From contig JANPWX010000160.1 of assembly GCA_024734555.1 (NCBI GenBank), positions 211,838-275,837 on the forward strand: a stretch of 64,000 nucleotides of DNA, written 5' to 3'. A program made the position numbers and the translations under genes. The DNA is from Trochalopteron elliotii. Lineage: Eukaryota > Chordata > Aves > Passeriformes > Leiothrichidae. This document shows positions 14,326 to 28,620 of the stretch, piece after piece (the first letter of the stretch is position 1; each line of letters opens with the position of its first letter). The notes under the pieces are model-generated. The model was not told the origin of the DNA. It made no database searches and worked only from the letters and a program-made list of their open reading frames with translations.

Positions 14326-17300
14326 GGCTTTGTTTAACAAATGTTACAGGATCAATGGCAAACAAACAACATATTTTGTCATTGCAGAAACCCAAACAAG
14401 TTTAAGCAAGGTTCTCATCAATAGATGGTGTCAGATGAGACTTGCTTTGTAACAAACCCCTGTAATTTGTAAGACTTTAGCTTAGTGTCCATGGTCTCTC
14501 AAGTATGAATAATTGCTGGAAGTTAATGCTCTGCATTGCAAACTGCCCCAAAGTGCAGATCTGTTGTATTTTAAGGTCTGTAGATAAACCTTCCAACAAA
14601 TTAAGCTGTTACATTGCAGTGGAGTACTGACAGTAGTATTAAATATCTTTTCCAGAGAAAGCTTTAAACCTATATTGTATAAATACATTGTTTCTAATGC
14701 TCTTAAAAGTAATGTTAAATTGTCCTCAACAAGAAACATATGGCCATAAATTCTGACATACTCCATGTGCTGTCCTGACTGTCGGAAGCAGAGTGTGCAA
14801 TGTGGAGGATATTTAATTTAAAAAAATTGGGATAAGGGTCGTGAATTGTATGCTAGAAATAGAAAATAAGATTAGAGGTTATGTTTCAGGCATGGAGCTG
14901 TCTCTGGGGGGGGAACAGAACAAGGTTACTTCAAGGTTTGGAGCCTGGCTGGGGGATGGGAGAAGGGAGGAAATCCAGCAGTGGCTAAAAATGGTGCCTG
15001 GGGGAGTTTGTAGTAATGCACACAATAGGAATTGCCAGGCTGAGGAATTGCCCTGGTGCTGAGCCTTGTGCATTGTAGCCTTCTCCTTGCTGCTGCCAGC
15101 TTAGTCATGGGCACTGCTTGGTACCAGAGGGGGGGTCCTGGCACCAGCACAAACAGTCCTGGCCCTGAAAAGGTCCCTTTCTCTAAACCTGGTCCTGGGG
15201 AAAGGGGCTTGGAAGGGGCCTGGCCAAATCCAGGGTAGATGCATCAGCTGGGATTGAGACATTGCTTAAATGTATTTGGCATCTTTGGAATGTCTCATGG
15301 CTGGCAGAACTTTCCTGTGTCACTGTTAGTGCAGCAGAAAAGCTCTTTGTCAATAAAAGTTGCTGGGAAGGAGTGTCAGCATGGCTCATGTCACCTAAAT
15401 ATCATTTAACTGAAGCTTAGTCTTTCATGTTGCTAATAAAGTTTAAGTATAATTGACACATCAGAAGATGCCACTTAAAATTTTAAATGTTTCTCTCCTG
15501 TCTCAGTTTGTGAACAAAATCCAGCTGTTTGAAAGAGTATGGAGAGATGCCAGAGCATGTACTTGGTTAGTGTGGACTTGGGATCTTCCACTTGTGTGTG
15601 TGCCACTGTTGGGACTTGGTGCTTCAGGGGGAGCACACCTGAGGTTTCAGAAAGATCTAACAAATAATGGAAGTTTAAGTCTCTGGGTTTGCCTCTGGAT
15701 GTTGTATTTCTACTGAATAGATCAATTCCATTGTGTTAATTTGTTTTATGGATTAAAACATTACATTTGTTTCTCTTTCAAAATGCATTATACCAGCATA
15801 AATATCCCATTGTATCCTCTGCTGCACAAAAGAGTTCTTGCACAACTCAGTGCAGAAATATTTGGCACATAACCTGGTGACAAATCATGCCCATGATTGA
15901 GGGCTTAGTTGTTTATATAAAACTATCAGTAGTTCTAATTTCAGGGCATGGTAAAGTGGTGTGACTGTGTTTTATATGTTGTAGATTAGGATTGATAATT
16001 ATTTAAGTGCTGATGATATTGTTGGGAAATATTTGAGAGTTCTTTGGTGAATAATTTTCAACCTAAGAGCAAGGCAGTTTTTTTGACGGGAAAAATCCCA
16101 TTCCATCAGGCATAGCCCATCAGTATTTCTGTGCACATCAGCCTGACTGCTGTGTGCCTTTCCCTGCTGTATAGTTAATGCAGCAGCTTAGGGCCAGGAG
16201 GGAGGAGAGCACTGACAGAACTCTGTGTATGCATTTGTTAGCAAAGAGCTCTTGGGGAAGTTATTTATACTCCTTCCTAGCATCTACACCAGATTTATTT
16301 TCCAAATGTGTAAATTTATTTGTATTGAAAGAAACTAAACTTCATTTTTTAAGAATGTTAACTCTGTTTTGAAAGAAGCAGCAAAACAATTGTTAAAATA
16401 TTAAAATACTTGCTTTTCGTAGTGAAAGGAACATAGCTTTAATCAAGCTAGTCTTTGTAGGAAAGCATCTAAAAAATAAACCCGAGTTAACTAATTGCTT
16501 TTGAAGACAGAGATTTCTTACAGCTTTCTCTGTGTAAGGAGTGGATGGAGACCCAAGGTTGCTGCAGAGTTCCTCAGCCTGCAGCTTTTTGATGTGGACC
16601 TGTGGCTTATTTTGGCATTTACATTGTGTGGATGAAAGGCAACAAATGATTGTGTGGCCTGAAATAGCAGGTGGGATTAGTGGGGCAGCTAATGGAGGGC
16701 TCTGGAATCTGGAGTCTGGGCAATCAGCACTGCTGCCATCGTGGCCTTGGCTGGGACACTGGGGACAAGGCACGAGGGGAGGGTCCCCTTGTCCCCAGGG
16801 CTGGGCTCTGAAGCTGCTGGGAGCAGCATTGGCAGGAGGTTGAGCAGCTTGGGGAAGGATTTTTTCAGTGGTCTGCTGTGTAAAGCAGGCAGAACAACTA
16901 GAGAAGCACAAAGCTTTGGGTGGTCTTGGAGGGGGAAATGTTACAGGTGGCAAGTTTGGGCTCTGTCTTTTCCTTTGAATTTGTATTAGAGATTTATAAA
17001 CTGGGAGGGTGCTATATTTGATCTTCTAACTAATCCTATTTTGGCTCCAGCTATGCAAGATGAGTTAAGGCTATTTTAAAAATCTCATCTATATTTAATT
17101 AAGCTTTAAAAATTCTGGCCTTAATGAGGGGGTGAATTCAGTGCCCAGGACACACAAGCAGCTTTTTTGATCAGAAAAGATGAGGAAGGGTTATGAAGTA
17201 TGCATGCTCCTACTTCTACTTTGCTAATCTTTATGATCTCAAACTACTTGTCACCACTGTTCCTTCATCAGCTACAGAGATTAGTTCTACATAAGATAAT

Positions 17301-19464
17301 ATATTACAAACCATAGATTTGTTAGAAATAAAGCATTTTGACAGTTCCAAAAGTCTCCTGTTACAGAGGTCTAGTTCAAGAATAATTTTTCGAATTAAAG
17401 TGAAAACTACTCAGCTACTCCTATTTATGGAATTGCTATTTACAGTGGTATTATGGTTTTATAGTATTATGTACACACTGATGTTTGGTTTTGTTATGGG
17501 AGGGAGACTGTAATTCACACTGGATTGCTCTGGTTTATTCATATCCTGTGACAGTGAATCAGATACTGCAGTCTGTATACAGACTGAATTGCCAGCCAGC
17601 TTTGGGCCCAAATATGGTAAACATAATTATGTTCATTTGCTGTAAAAATACATTCTCCTTAGTTTAACATTTTCATGATTACAGTTTTCTGGTAATTCCA
17701 TAATTTTCAACATGAGAGGGATATGAAAGGCGTAATCATGGTGTCCCTCTCTTCAGTGTAGAATATAGTTTGTTTTCCTGGGCACAGCTCCAGCTGTTCA
17801 GTGCTGAATCTACTGCTGCTCAAATACAGTGAGCCCATAAAGCATTTGGAAAGGCTGTTCCTGGGACAGGAGCTGTGGAGACAGAATCTCTGTGTGCACA
17901 GACAGCAAAAGCCCCGTGGCTGCACTGAGGGGATGTGCTGATGTCAGTTTTTCTAATATGGACTCCTGTTTCCTATTTTTGGAAATGAAATTAATATCAT
18001 TTGAGAATACTTAATGCTTCTCGAGTAGGAGACCTTCAATGAATGAGTTGGGAGAGCATTAAGATAAAGCTCCTACTCTGTACTGAAGAGAATAAATATT
18101 AGTAAGTATGAGATTAGGTTTTAATTTCAGTCACAAAGGAGAGTTTGTGGTAATAGTTATTAAATGAGAAAGAGGATAGTTTCCATGTGGAAATACATGC
18201 TAGTAGTTGCCACTTCATTTATACAAGGGGGTTAGGATTAGTGCATTGAATGCAGCTAAGAAAGTGCATGTGCAGGGTTTTTTCATTGTTTTGATGTAGT
18301 CTGGTATCAAGAATGTTGTAGATGTGTTTTGTGGCAAGTGTTGAGAATTCAGGAGCAGCATAGTAATTTGGGTAAGGAAAGACTGTTGGTGTTGAGTTAC
18401 TCCAAATGTTTTGAAAGCTTTCATCATCCTTGCTGCAAACAGGCAAAAAAAAAATCACATACAGGCTTTACAGGATTTGCTGTACATAATCTGTCTCATG
18501 TTTCTAGTAGTCAGAACTTCCTTCTTCATAGAAGAGCTTTAAATGTATAAATGATCTATAATTTTCTCTGCCTTGAAATACTACTTTTGTCTAACACTGC
18601 TAAAATAATTAAAATGCTTGCTGAAGTTACTCTGAGTTTGGGTTTTTCAAAGTTGTATAGCATCACACAATTAAAACTCTTTGGCTTAGGGATATTTATT
18701 TCAGTGGGAAAATTCAAATGTGTGTGCTGGGAGTGCAAGTCCTGGGGCATTTATGACGTGGTATCTGTGTTTGCAGGAGCAGCAGAAGGGCTGCAGGTCA
18801 GGGAGGGAACAGCTGAGCTGGGATGAGGAAATGTTTCTGTTTGCAGAGGAGCTGTAAACAGTGTGTCCTTGTGGCACTTCTGTGGCTGTGCCTGTTCCAC
18901 TGCTTTCAGTGGTTGCTGGGGTGGAGAGAGTGACAAAGTAAAAGCTGCTGATTTGGGCTTCAGAACTGTGATCCACCTCAACCTCCTTTGTCCCTTGGGG
19001 GTTAAAATGGACACCTAGGGAAAGGCAGGAGCAGGGTGAATTTCTGGGCAATACTAATTTAAAACTGTCCTCAACAACTTGCTGCATCTGGGATTTCCTG
19101 GGCCTGTGGTCAGACTGTTCAGTAACCCAAGAGAGCCCCTCTGTAAGGGAGGGTGATAAGAGACCAGAACTACACACTAAATTCCAAGTGTGGGTAAACC
19201 ATGGATTTATGCAGTGGCATAAGTATGTGTCTGGCTTTTCCAACATGGCTGTTTCCTTCCAGATCTATTCTTTTGGCTCTGCCATTCAGCATCAGGCTGA
19301 TATTTAGCAAAACCAGTCAGTTGTAGCACTGAGATCACCTTCCTCAGTGGTAATAATGATCAGACCAGAGCCCATCATCCTGTGTGTGAGGTTAGGATTC
19401 TTTTTCCATGCATGAGTTGATAAATTTATCCCTAATTAATCTAGTGTCTTTAGTCCCTTAGTCC

Positions 19465-19486
19465 TGTGTGTGTATATATATATATA
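19465..19486 (+). repeat. (TG)n(TA)n dinucleotide repeat
   Basis: A short TG run passes directly into a TA run. It is an ordinary compound microsatellite in intronic sequence. Confidence 0.85.
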
Positions 19487-22400
19487 AAATGTGTTTTGAG
19501 CCTGCAGTATGTCATGCCTGAATGTTGTGTTACTGACCTGGGCTCTTACTCCACTCGTCTTTCCAACTCTTGTTTAAGGTGTGATTTGTTCAGGACAATG
19601 AAAGGTTCCTCACAAGCCTAACTGTTGAAAGAAGATGGTGTTGAAGAATGTCTTTCATTTCTTTCTCTATGTACTTTGTCAAAGAGTGGGAGTTATTCCT
19701 ATTTTTTGGGTGTGGAAGCTTTTTCTGTAGTGTTTGAGCCCATGGATAAATCATTTTAAGCTGATGAGAATAAAGCTCTGCGTGGAGCCTTCTGCCTGGT
19801 TTCTTGATCTGCACTGACTCAGCAGTGACTAAGCTCTTCAAAGTGATTTTTAAACCTCTTTAACAAATTTTAGTAGAAAGTTTTAGCATGGATCTTAAAA
19901 TGTGTATTGAAAACTTCTCTTCCCAGTTAAGTATGACATTTGCTTGTGCTGGAAAGCTGCAACTGATGGTGTAACAAGGAGTTTAACTCTTACCTGACTG
20001 TGTGGGAGACACCACTGACTAGAGCTGGAGCTAAACATGTGCTTAAATTCATTACTGAAGTGACCCCAGAGGTTTAAGATGTCTACTGTAATCTCATGGG
20101 TTTGTAGGGTGGTTTAGTGTTGGGCTTTTTTGTTGTTGTTTTTTATTGTATTGTGTTCATACCCATGGTTTTCTGCAGAAACTTGGGAAATGGTGATTTT
20201 TTGAAGTTTTAGTACACAACTGAGAAACAATTAAATTTGTTTTCTTAATGCTTGTTTTTTCAGTTAAGTTTTAAAAAGAAAACACCATCCTAGACTCTGT
20301 GTTTACATTTTTACTTTTGAGTATGATAATCAGGAGTGACAGGGTGAAGAAGAATTGCTACATGGGTGGCTTTTACTCAGAAGGACTTCAAGTGTGGATG
20401 TGCTGTGCTGGGTGAGGGTGTAAAGACAGAATTGTCTTGGGAATTGTCTCAGTTGGCCATAACTGGACCAGGGTGCATCAGCCTGACCAAGTAATATTCC
20501 TGTTCCACATATGCTTAATTGAATATTTCTCTATCTCAGCCTTTCCTTCCTGACTTCCCTGCTGCAGGAAGTGAAATCTGTGGCATGAAAAGATCATTTA
20601 TGTTAACTTAATCTCAGGATTTTCTAGAAGTTGCCAGCTCACTGTCCCTGGTTGAAGCCCTGGCCTGCAGTTTTTCCCTCTGTTTGGCAGGGAGGTGTGT
20701 TTTTCCCACAGATGGCTGGCTGTGTGCACAGGTGTCTCTTCCTGAGCACTCCTGTAGGATCAAAGAGTTCTGTAGGGGAGCTGTCCTGGGAGGCAGAGCT
20801 GTGCCTTTTTTACAGGAATTTGTGCTGCTTATGCTTGCTCTCAGTCTGGTCCCATGAGTTTTTTCCTCCTCCTGGCACATTTTCCAGCTCTGGTGGGGGA
20901 GTGTGCCTGTGCCTGGTGGGGAGTGCACCCCTTTGGGAGATGGAGCCTTGAGTCTCCCCTGGCTGACATTCACGTGTGGGGATTTCTCTTGCTGTGTGCT
21001 GGGGCTTTGATAGGCTGCTCTCTCTAAAGAATGGGCATTATTTTCTTTCTCTTTTCAAAGGGGAACTGGTCCTGCTTTCAAAATAGATAACGTAAGCACC
21101 TCTTGCCAAGGGAGGATTGAAAGAGTGATCCTGATCTGACACAGGCATCTATTTTTGACACTGGCAGAGGCACACAAGGCTGAAAGAAGCTCTGGTTTAA
21201 CACATTCCTTTCACCAGTTTTTCCTTTTGCTGTCATATCTTATTGCTGAGACTTGAGTTAGTGCTGTTGGGAGTTTTACTTGTTTAACTTCAGACAAAAT
21301 GCAAGAAGTCTCCTGATGGACTGTGGGCTCTGCATTGGAAAAATCCAGTTCACTGTGCTGGCAAGTCAGAATCTGACTGAGGGACACCTGCATTCCATGT
21401 TTATCTTTCAGGGAGTGTAGTTACACGGGTTTACAAGGGTTTTTTTCTGAAGGGTTAAGAGCTGCAAGTGGAGTGGTGTAATGCTGAGCAGGCAGGACCC
21501 TCAGTACTTACCTAATTCCCCAAATTTGATGTTCTTCAGCCTTTTCCAGTTCTCTCTGTTTCTGAGTGGTTTTCATGACAGTCTTTGGTTATTTGGGTGT
21601 TTTGGGCAGGGCATGGCCGTATTTTTGTCTTTGCATGTCATTTCAGGCACCTAACAGACATGTGCCTCCACAGGATTTCTCAATACAAATGCAAAAGACA
21701 CAAATCAGCACAAACAATTTACTGTCGTTCCTTTAAGGAGTGTCATTTTGAAGGGAAGAAAACTCCAGCCAAAAGCATAATAAATTAGTTCAGACTGTCT
21801 ATAAATACTAGGTAGCTATATCATCAGTGAAATTGGTCTTTTGAGTTAATAAAACCAGGTTGCTGGTTTAGCAGATCTCAGTGCTTTGGTTGGTAATTGC
21901 TTCAGTGGTAACTGGGAGCAGGTTCCAAATTAATAAATGACTCTGTTGAAGCTGGAAGTGCTCAGTTTGATGCTGGTTGAAGTGTGCTGACTGCACAGGC
22001 CCTGTGGGGTGTGTTCTGGGGGCTCTGTCCCCAGCTGGGGCAGGGGGACACGGGGACAGTTCAGTGTGGCTGTTGGCACCATCTGTCCCCAGAGAGCCCA
22101 GAGGGTGGGCTGTGCTGAGCTGGGGCTGGGAACGGGACACCCTGGGAGAGGAATGTCCAACAGGAGCTCCATGGATTCACTAAGGATTCCCTTGACTACT
22201 TTTTTGTTTTGGTTTGGTTTTTTTTTCCTCCAACTGTTCTGGGCAAGCAGCCAAAAAGGAATCCCAATGAGCAATTCATGAGCTAACAAGAACTAAAATG
22301 ATTTTGGTATAATGGTCTATTTCTGACTTTCCTCTGTCCTCCTCTAATAGGAGATTTTTTACAACTTGGGTGATGAAAAAGCCCCACACTAAAAAACCCC

Positions 22401-23744
22401 TCCAGGAGGTGCCTGGGTCTCCTGGAGGCTGCAGCCCACCCCATTAGAAAGCCTTGGAAAGCAATGCTGGTTTTCCTTCCTTGGTCTGTAGCTCCAGACC
22501 AGAAGCAGTCAGGGTTTGGTGAGGAGAATCCTCTCCCTGCTGGCATTCCCAGGCTGCTGGGGCTGTGTCTCCATCCTGCCAGCTGTGGGAATGAGTCTGG
22601 AAAAACCCTAAGCCTCATTTGCCCTGCTGGTGAAGGTAATCAATACATGTCAACCCCTATAAAAGCATTTGCATGCTTTAAGTATTTATGATGTGTTGGT
22701 AAGAAATTCCAGGTGCAGCATAATTTGGTTGATGTCACGGATGGATGCATATTTTCTGCCAGTCAGCATTATTTGAAGGTGGCTCTTCTTGTTGACTGAG
22801 AAGTTTAATTTTTGAAATGTAGTTTCGGCTCTTGTAGTATTCTGAAAAGTTTTATGTTCAAAACAGTGTTTGAAAATGAAAACTAATTTTAAAAGCCCAC
22901 ACACATTTCATGGGTGGATTGAATATATTAGGCAGGTGTCATTCTTGTGGCAATTTTAGTATTAATAGATGTGGTGCATTGATGAGAGTAGTGGAGAAGT
23001 TGTAGTCAAAGTCAGCATTTAATTTATCAGGTTGAGATTTGTTGCTGAAATTGGAGCTGTTCCTTATATTGAATCCCTGGTCTGTGGATTCCAGTTTCTA
23101 GTATTTTTGAATGGATATGTTTTGTAGATGTAATTCATCTTCAGTTTGGGAGAGTGTAAAATTAATCAACTCACAGCTAAAAATATGGTGTCTGTCTTAA
23201 AATCCCTCCCCCAGAGTAGCTGGGGATACCTGACTGGTTTTTTTTAACCTGTTTATATATGAGGATCCTGAGAAGTTTCCTTGGAGGAGTTCCCACCATC
23301 TGTCTTAGGCCACTTGTGTTCTTACCTCCACTCAGTGACGTGTGTGAAAGGAGGAGCAGGAAGAGCCCTGTTGCTCCTCACAGCCCTGGCTGTTCGCCTC
23401 ACCTGGGACTCCTTCCCATTTCTCCTGGTTCAGTCATGCCTGTGCCTTCAAACCACACTGCTGGGCTGGGACTTCCCCAGCCCTGGCTGCTGTCCCTGCT
23501 GTCCTGTGTGCTCAGGTGGGCTGAGGATCCTCTTTGGATCCTGGGCTGCTCCAGGCTCTGTGCTGCCCACCCTTCCCAGCTGGGCTTTCCTTGGCCAGGC
23601 TCTCTGTGGCTGGATGGCCACACACAAATTGCTGTTGCCTGGTCACTGTCCTAGCCCTGAGCCAGCTGTGGTGGGGGCACAGGGACACTGAGCAGTCCTC
23701 AGGAGTGGTGGACAGACCTCCCTTGCCCTCCTGCCCCCAGTTTG

Positions 23745-24065
23745 CTGTGCAGGTGTTGAGTGAAATATCCCCCTGCAGCCCCCCGGGGCTGTCTGGCTGG
23801 CTCAGTCCCTTTGGAGGGATATTCCAGGGACAAGATAAAAGATTCAAAAGAGGTTCTCATCCCTCAGGATTATTCCAAGGCTTTATTCTCGGAGGGATTC
23901 CAGGGAGCAAGAGAGAGAACAAGGAAGAACAGGGCCTTATCTAGTCTCCTGCTCAGGAAAAGGTAGCTGGAGCCCAGCCAGCCAGGTCAAGAAAGGAAGG
24001 AAGGGTCAAACCATATAGGCTTCAGGGCTCCTGGGGAAAAACCATTCCCCAGAGAAATACAACAG
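23745..24065 (-). mobile_element. Probable old LTR fragment, minus orientation
   Basis: Read on the - strand the block has the layout of a retroviral LTR end: a TATA-like 'cctatatggttt', a stretch resembling 'agataaggccctgttcttcc', a polyadenylation signal 'gagaataaagcc' (forward CTTTATTCTC at 23881-23890), then a U5-like part containing 'gaatcttttatcttgtccc'. This resembles bird endogenous retroviral LTRs I know. No internal viral genes are present. I could not find a convincing target-site duplication, so both borders are approximate. Confidence 0.45.
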
Positions 24066-27000
24066 TTGAGGATCATTTAGAATGTCTTTGGTTTCAGGTA
24101 TTCCCATTTGGACATCGTGCACGTTAGTGGCAGGAAGCTGTGAAGGTGGAATGACACCTTTCTTTCCTTGTGGGATAACTTCCAGATTTGCACCACATTT
24201 GTATCCCTGAATGCCAGAGGGACTCCTGTGTGTTTTTGACAGGAGGCCCTTGGCTCTGGCAGCTTCCTGGCCTTTTGGCCTCGCAGTGGGTTTGTTTGTT
24301 CAGGCTTTTCCTGGGTAAGCACTCTGGCTGCTCTGGGTTGTGTCTTTTGGACTTAGCTTTTTTATGAACATTAATTGGATTTAGTTTGTTTTACATAAAC
24401 GGTGGGTGCGGTGTTAAATTCATCCTGAGATTTGGAATCTGTGTCTCATAAAATTAAAAGCAGCATGAAGTCTTACATTCAGAAAAATCAGCTCAGGTGT
24501 TTGGGGCCATCTTACTCTTCTGTGTTTTATTGCATATTTGCTGGAAGGACAACAGAGTCCATACAGAAGACCATTTGAAGGCAAACTTTTGCCAGTTTTT
24601 GAAGCTGAAGTCAGAACCCTTTTTAAAGCACTGTTTCCTCTGCTCAGTTTCCTGTGTTGATTCAAGGAAAAAGTTACCTTCTCTTCTAGCAGAGTAATCC
24701 CAAACAGGACAGATGGGGGATTAGACCACTCACACTGGTCCAAAATGAACTGGGGGTACCAAATTCCACTTGTCTGAAAGTCTTCCCTGTTTATTTGTCT
24801 CTCTTGCAACTGGTGAAGTTGGGAAAAAGCATTTTCCTGGGAAGTATCAAAGCAAAAAAATTTGGATGCTGCATTTATAAAAAGTAGCAAACTCAATTTG
24901 CATTTCCACTCATTTTCGTGCAATTTCTGTTTCCTCTATGCAAATGTGGCCATTTTTAGAGCCAGCTTGTGCAGCTGGCTGATTCTGTGGAAGTTCAAAC
25001 AGTCCAAACTAGTAGTGGTTCCTTAACTTCAGCATTAACTCCTTGAAGTGAGCATGTAAACAGTGTGCTGAGCTTTTCCAGTAGTGTTTTGCTGTTTTGA
25101 GCAGGGTAGTATTCAGTGTGGAACTAAGTTTGTATTAGTTCTATTATAGAATTAATAGCACCTGAACAGCAATGTTTTGGTTTTGATTCATAAAGGAAGG
25201 ACTAAAATATCTTTTCTTGTGGTATGGTAACTTTTTTGATCATTTCTTCACGTGGTTTCTGTGAGTATTTCTGTTTTCCACAAAATGAAGCCTAAGCTTA
25301 AGGTTTATATTTTGGGTGGTAACTTGCTCTTCTTGTATCACTAGAAGGAAATGTGGGTTACTTTTTTCCCCCCTAAAGGTGGCAAGAGGTAGATTGGCCT
25401 AAAGTCAATCCAGTGCAGTTCAGTGTGGAGTTCTCACATTTAGTCCACACACCAAAAGCAGTGGGGAGGGAGGGGAGAGCGTGGGAACCTTCTGTACTTC
25501 TCTTTTTCAGAAAAAGATGCAAAAGGAGGAATGTTTATTTTGTATGTAGCATGTCAGAGAGCTCATTGTGGAGTTTCAGACATGGTTTTCAGACATGTGG
25601 CTGGTGTTGAGGCCTGCAACTTCCCTCTCTTTGAATAAATATCAACTGAAGATACAAGGTGTCCTCTTTAGGCTTCCGTGTAGATTTTATTACAAGGGAA
25701 TTTTGAAGCTGAAGAATTGAGCAAGTTTGACTACAAAACTGTCTAGATGTAATACACAATGATTTGTCGTTTTTGTTTATAACTGCAGAAAATATGAAGC
25801 CACCTTTTTTTTGGTTTTCCTATTCATTGCATTTATGTTCTTGTAGGATGCAGCAGGTTTATGTATTGGTGAAATACCTGACCATTCCAAATGATGAGTT
25901 CAGTGTGTTTGATCCTGAAAGGCTTGTGTGTAGTCACAAGCACTGAGCTGAGGTGCATCTCTGATAATCTTGTCTAATTCAGGGCTCTAGAGCTTGAAAA
26001 CCCCTCCTTCTTAGTTTTTTCTTTCATGATCATTTCTTAAGTTCTCTGCAATGAGAAATTTCATGTCTGCTTAGGAAAAACAATCACTAATTTACTTGTA
26101 TGTTGCATTTAAATTAACCAACTCTCTTGTTCCATCTACATTTATGTGCAATCAAGGAAACCAATTTAATCATGCTCTCCACTGTAAGGCACCACAGCTT
26201 GTAAAACAAGGAGAAAATTACTTTCAGCTATGCATGTCACATCAAGACTTCCTAGAAAATTATGGTTTTAATGAGTTTCTTGCATTTTGACACATTCAGT
26301 GTGAATACTGAGAGAAATATAAAGTTGTTAGGGAGGTAAGTATTCAGCTTGGAGTACTTTAAGGATGCTGAAATGCATATGGGAGTTTCTTTGAGTTTTA
26401 GGTTTTAAAAAGTGGGAATATGAAAGAATATTTAGATATTATAGAATATCTAGATCTCCAAAGCAGAACCATCTGCAGCAACGACTTCCTGAAAAACTTG
26501 TGTCCTATTGTTTTAGTGGGAGTGAGATTACACAGCTCTGGGTCTTTTGCCCTGCTGTGTCTTGCCTTCTTCTTTATCTGTGGGATGCTTGTGTCCTACA
26601 TATGTGCCAAAATGGGAATGAATGAATGAATATTGTGTGTGTTCAGACAGATGAAGACACACAATGTGTTCATTTCTTATGGAAATAAGAAATTTTGACT
26701 GAAAATAAAATCTTTGTTCCCCAACCATTTTGACAATAGCACTACAGATTTCATTACTCAAATATAATAGCTAAAGGAACAGTTTGTTGTTAAATGAGAG
26801 GGCTCTCAGATTATTCTTCCAAGTGCCTGGGACATTGCAATTGCTGCAGTAGGGAAAAGGATGTCCCTGTTTGATAGAGTCAAGCGGGGTGTGTGCAGGA
26901 GAGGGAGAGAGTGGCCTGAAGTGTGACTGGAGCTAGGACTGGGCAAACTGATGGAAGGAATTGTATCCTTCTGAAACTGTCCTGACACTGATCAGTGTCT

Positions 27001-27786
27001 GGTGTTGGACACCTCGTGCTCCATCTTGGCGCTTTCCCACTGCTCCCCTCTGTTCCCCTTCCTGCAGATGCCTTCAAGGAGCCCCTGGCTCTGCACCAGG
27101 GTCTGCCAGCAGGAGCAGGGCAGTACAGAAGTGTTTCCTTCCTACTCTGGTGTGTGCTGAGTGTGTTATTTAGACCAGTCAGATTCTTAGGCAGTTGTGC
27201 CTCATGTTCCACCTTGTGTATGAGATGGTGCCTGCCCATCACACTGGAATGGGACACAAATGTATTTCTCAGCTAATCCCAGGTAGGATTAGGCAGATTT
27301 GTCTGTTGTTGTACTAAACAAAAAAATTAAGGACCTGTAGCTGTTGACTTAGTAAACTATTAAATGAATGGGAGAGTTCTGCAATAAATTATGGTGCATG
27401 ACAAATTTTTTTTAATTGATTGCATTCTTTAATTAATTTTAAAGGGTGAGATTAGAAAATGTGATTAACTCTCCTTGAGCTCTGCAGTAATAACCTTTTG
27501 CTGTTCTTAACTGTGCAAGACTTGCCTGGGGATTAACCAGACTCTTAAGTTTGACAGTCTAGAATGAAAGAATTAACAAGAAAATAGTCAACAGTGTTGA
27601 GTTTAGCAACAGGATGACACTGTCTTCTAACAGCCTTTTAAATTGTCAGTGCAGCTCTCTCTCTTTGGATCTTGGGTGTTTGACAGTGTGTGCCCAGAAA
27701 TGTGAACAGGACACTGCAGGAGTTAAATTTTTAAACCTTCTCATTGTTCTCTAATGTTTAAACTTTTTTTTTTTCCCTCTTCACAG
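24066..27786 (+). other. GARRE1: Non-coding, probable GARRE1 intron 1 (distal part) ending in a splice acceptor
   Basis: No supportable gene here. It contains the upstream copy of the 161-bp duplicated block (26672-26832). The end is a strong 3' splice site: a long T/C tract at about 27762-27782, then CACAG at 27782-27786. Confidence 0.6.
26672..26832 (+). repeat. 161-bp direct duplicate, copy A
   Basis: This block matches 29734-29894 base for base with no gaps and 8 mismatches by my count (about 95% identity). The similarity stops abruptly at both ends. It opens with a perfect hairpin, arms ATTTCTTAT and ATAAGAAAT around a GGAA loop. There is no coding capacity and no terminal inverted repeat. 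It may be a member of a dispersed family or a local copy made from its partner. Confidence 0.9.
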
Positions 27787-28620
27787 GAAATGACCTAGAG
27801 GCCTTACAAATACATTTGTGCATTTTTGTTCTGAGTCTGCAATTGAGGGCAAACGCAGTCTGGAAGCACCACTTCTTAATGTTACAACGGAAACAACTAC
27901 CTCAACAAACAGGGAAAGGGGGGAAGGCTTGCAATAACAAACACTCTAGTTTTAATAGCTTATACTTGCAAAGTCTTCTGTAAACAGTCCAGATTTTATT
28001 TTCCCCCTCCAATATTAAGAAGAGACACTACAAGTAAACTGAGTTGGCAGACTGGATCTGTCAAGACGTTTGAAGATATTTGATCTGCTGACACAAGGAT
28101 TTGCTTTTTCAAGGAAAGAGCCTCTGCACTGCTTTTATAATCGCTGTTGATCGGTGCTTTGCTCCACTTTTCCTGATGCTACTAACGGGAGAGTTGTATT
28201 AAGGTATTGCTTCTAAAACTATTATTTGCATTGACGAGATTAACTTTTGTAGATGTAACAGCAAGTGACAATGTTGTGCTTGTGAAGAACTTGTAGGTGA
28301 CCACTTCTGTGCTCCAGTTGGCTTTTCTGCCTGCGGAGGGGATACCACACCAGAGACAGAGCATTACTGAGATACTTGGGCTTGCTTTTTGAGTAGAGTT
28401 TCTAACTGCAGCAGGGCTGCACCCAACACTGAAAACACGGAGTCAGCAGATCTGCTGCCGTTCCCACTGCTGATACAGAGTATACAGACACTTGCCTTTC
28501 TGAAATGCCTTTTGTGAGACCTATGTACACAGCCCCGCGCTGTCGCTGTACATAGATACCGGAGGAAGGAATCTGACGAGTGATTGTTAATTCAAGAGCT
28601 CTCTGGACAAGCACTCACTT
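27787..28620 (+). other. GARRE1: GARRE1 5' leader in the first coding exon, with six upstream ORFs
   Basis: The exon begins after the acceptor at 27785-27786 and reads into the GARRE1 start codon. It holds six short upstream ORFs: 27790-27798 (two codons plus stop, three bases inside the exon), 27879-27983 (34 codons), 28176-28202 (8 codons), 28253-28258 (ATG then stop), 28271-28285 (4 codons) and 28505-28555 (16 codons, with a second in-frame ATG at 28523). An in-frame TAA at 28588-28590 closes the main frame upstream. Such a leader is expected to lower or condition translation. An unrecognised intron inside it cannot be excluded. Confidence 0.7.

Larger units (their letters stand above)
9623..23744 (+). 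other. GARRE1: Non-coding, probable GARRE1 intron 1 (middle part)
   Basis: Apart from the simple repeats and the inverted-repeat cluster listed separately, I see no gene. Long-looking reading frames at 16393-16953 (-), 18701-19246 (-) and 23259-23691 (+) lie in locally GC-richer stretches, lack splice signals that would join them to anything, and have low-complexity or unfamiliar translations. Confidence 0.55.

Noticed and set aside
16393..16953. 186-residue - strand frame
   Set aside because: Proline/glutamine-rich translation with no familiar domain, no supporting splice sites and an overlapping + strand frame of similar quality.
18701..19246. 181-residue - strand frame
   Set aside because: No recognisable domain or splice context; a GC-richer patch of intron.
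24420..24923. 167-residue - strand frame
   Set aside because: No similarity that I recognise, no exon signals, and inside the probable GARRE1 intron 1.
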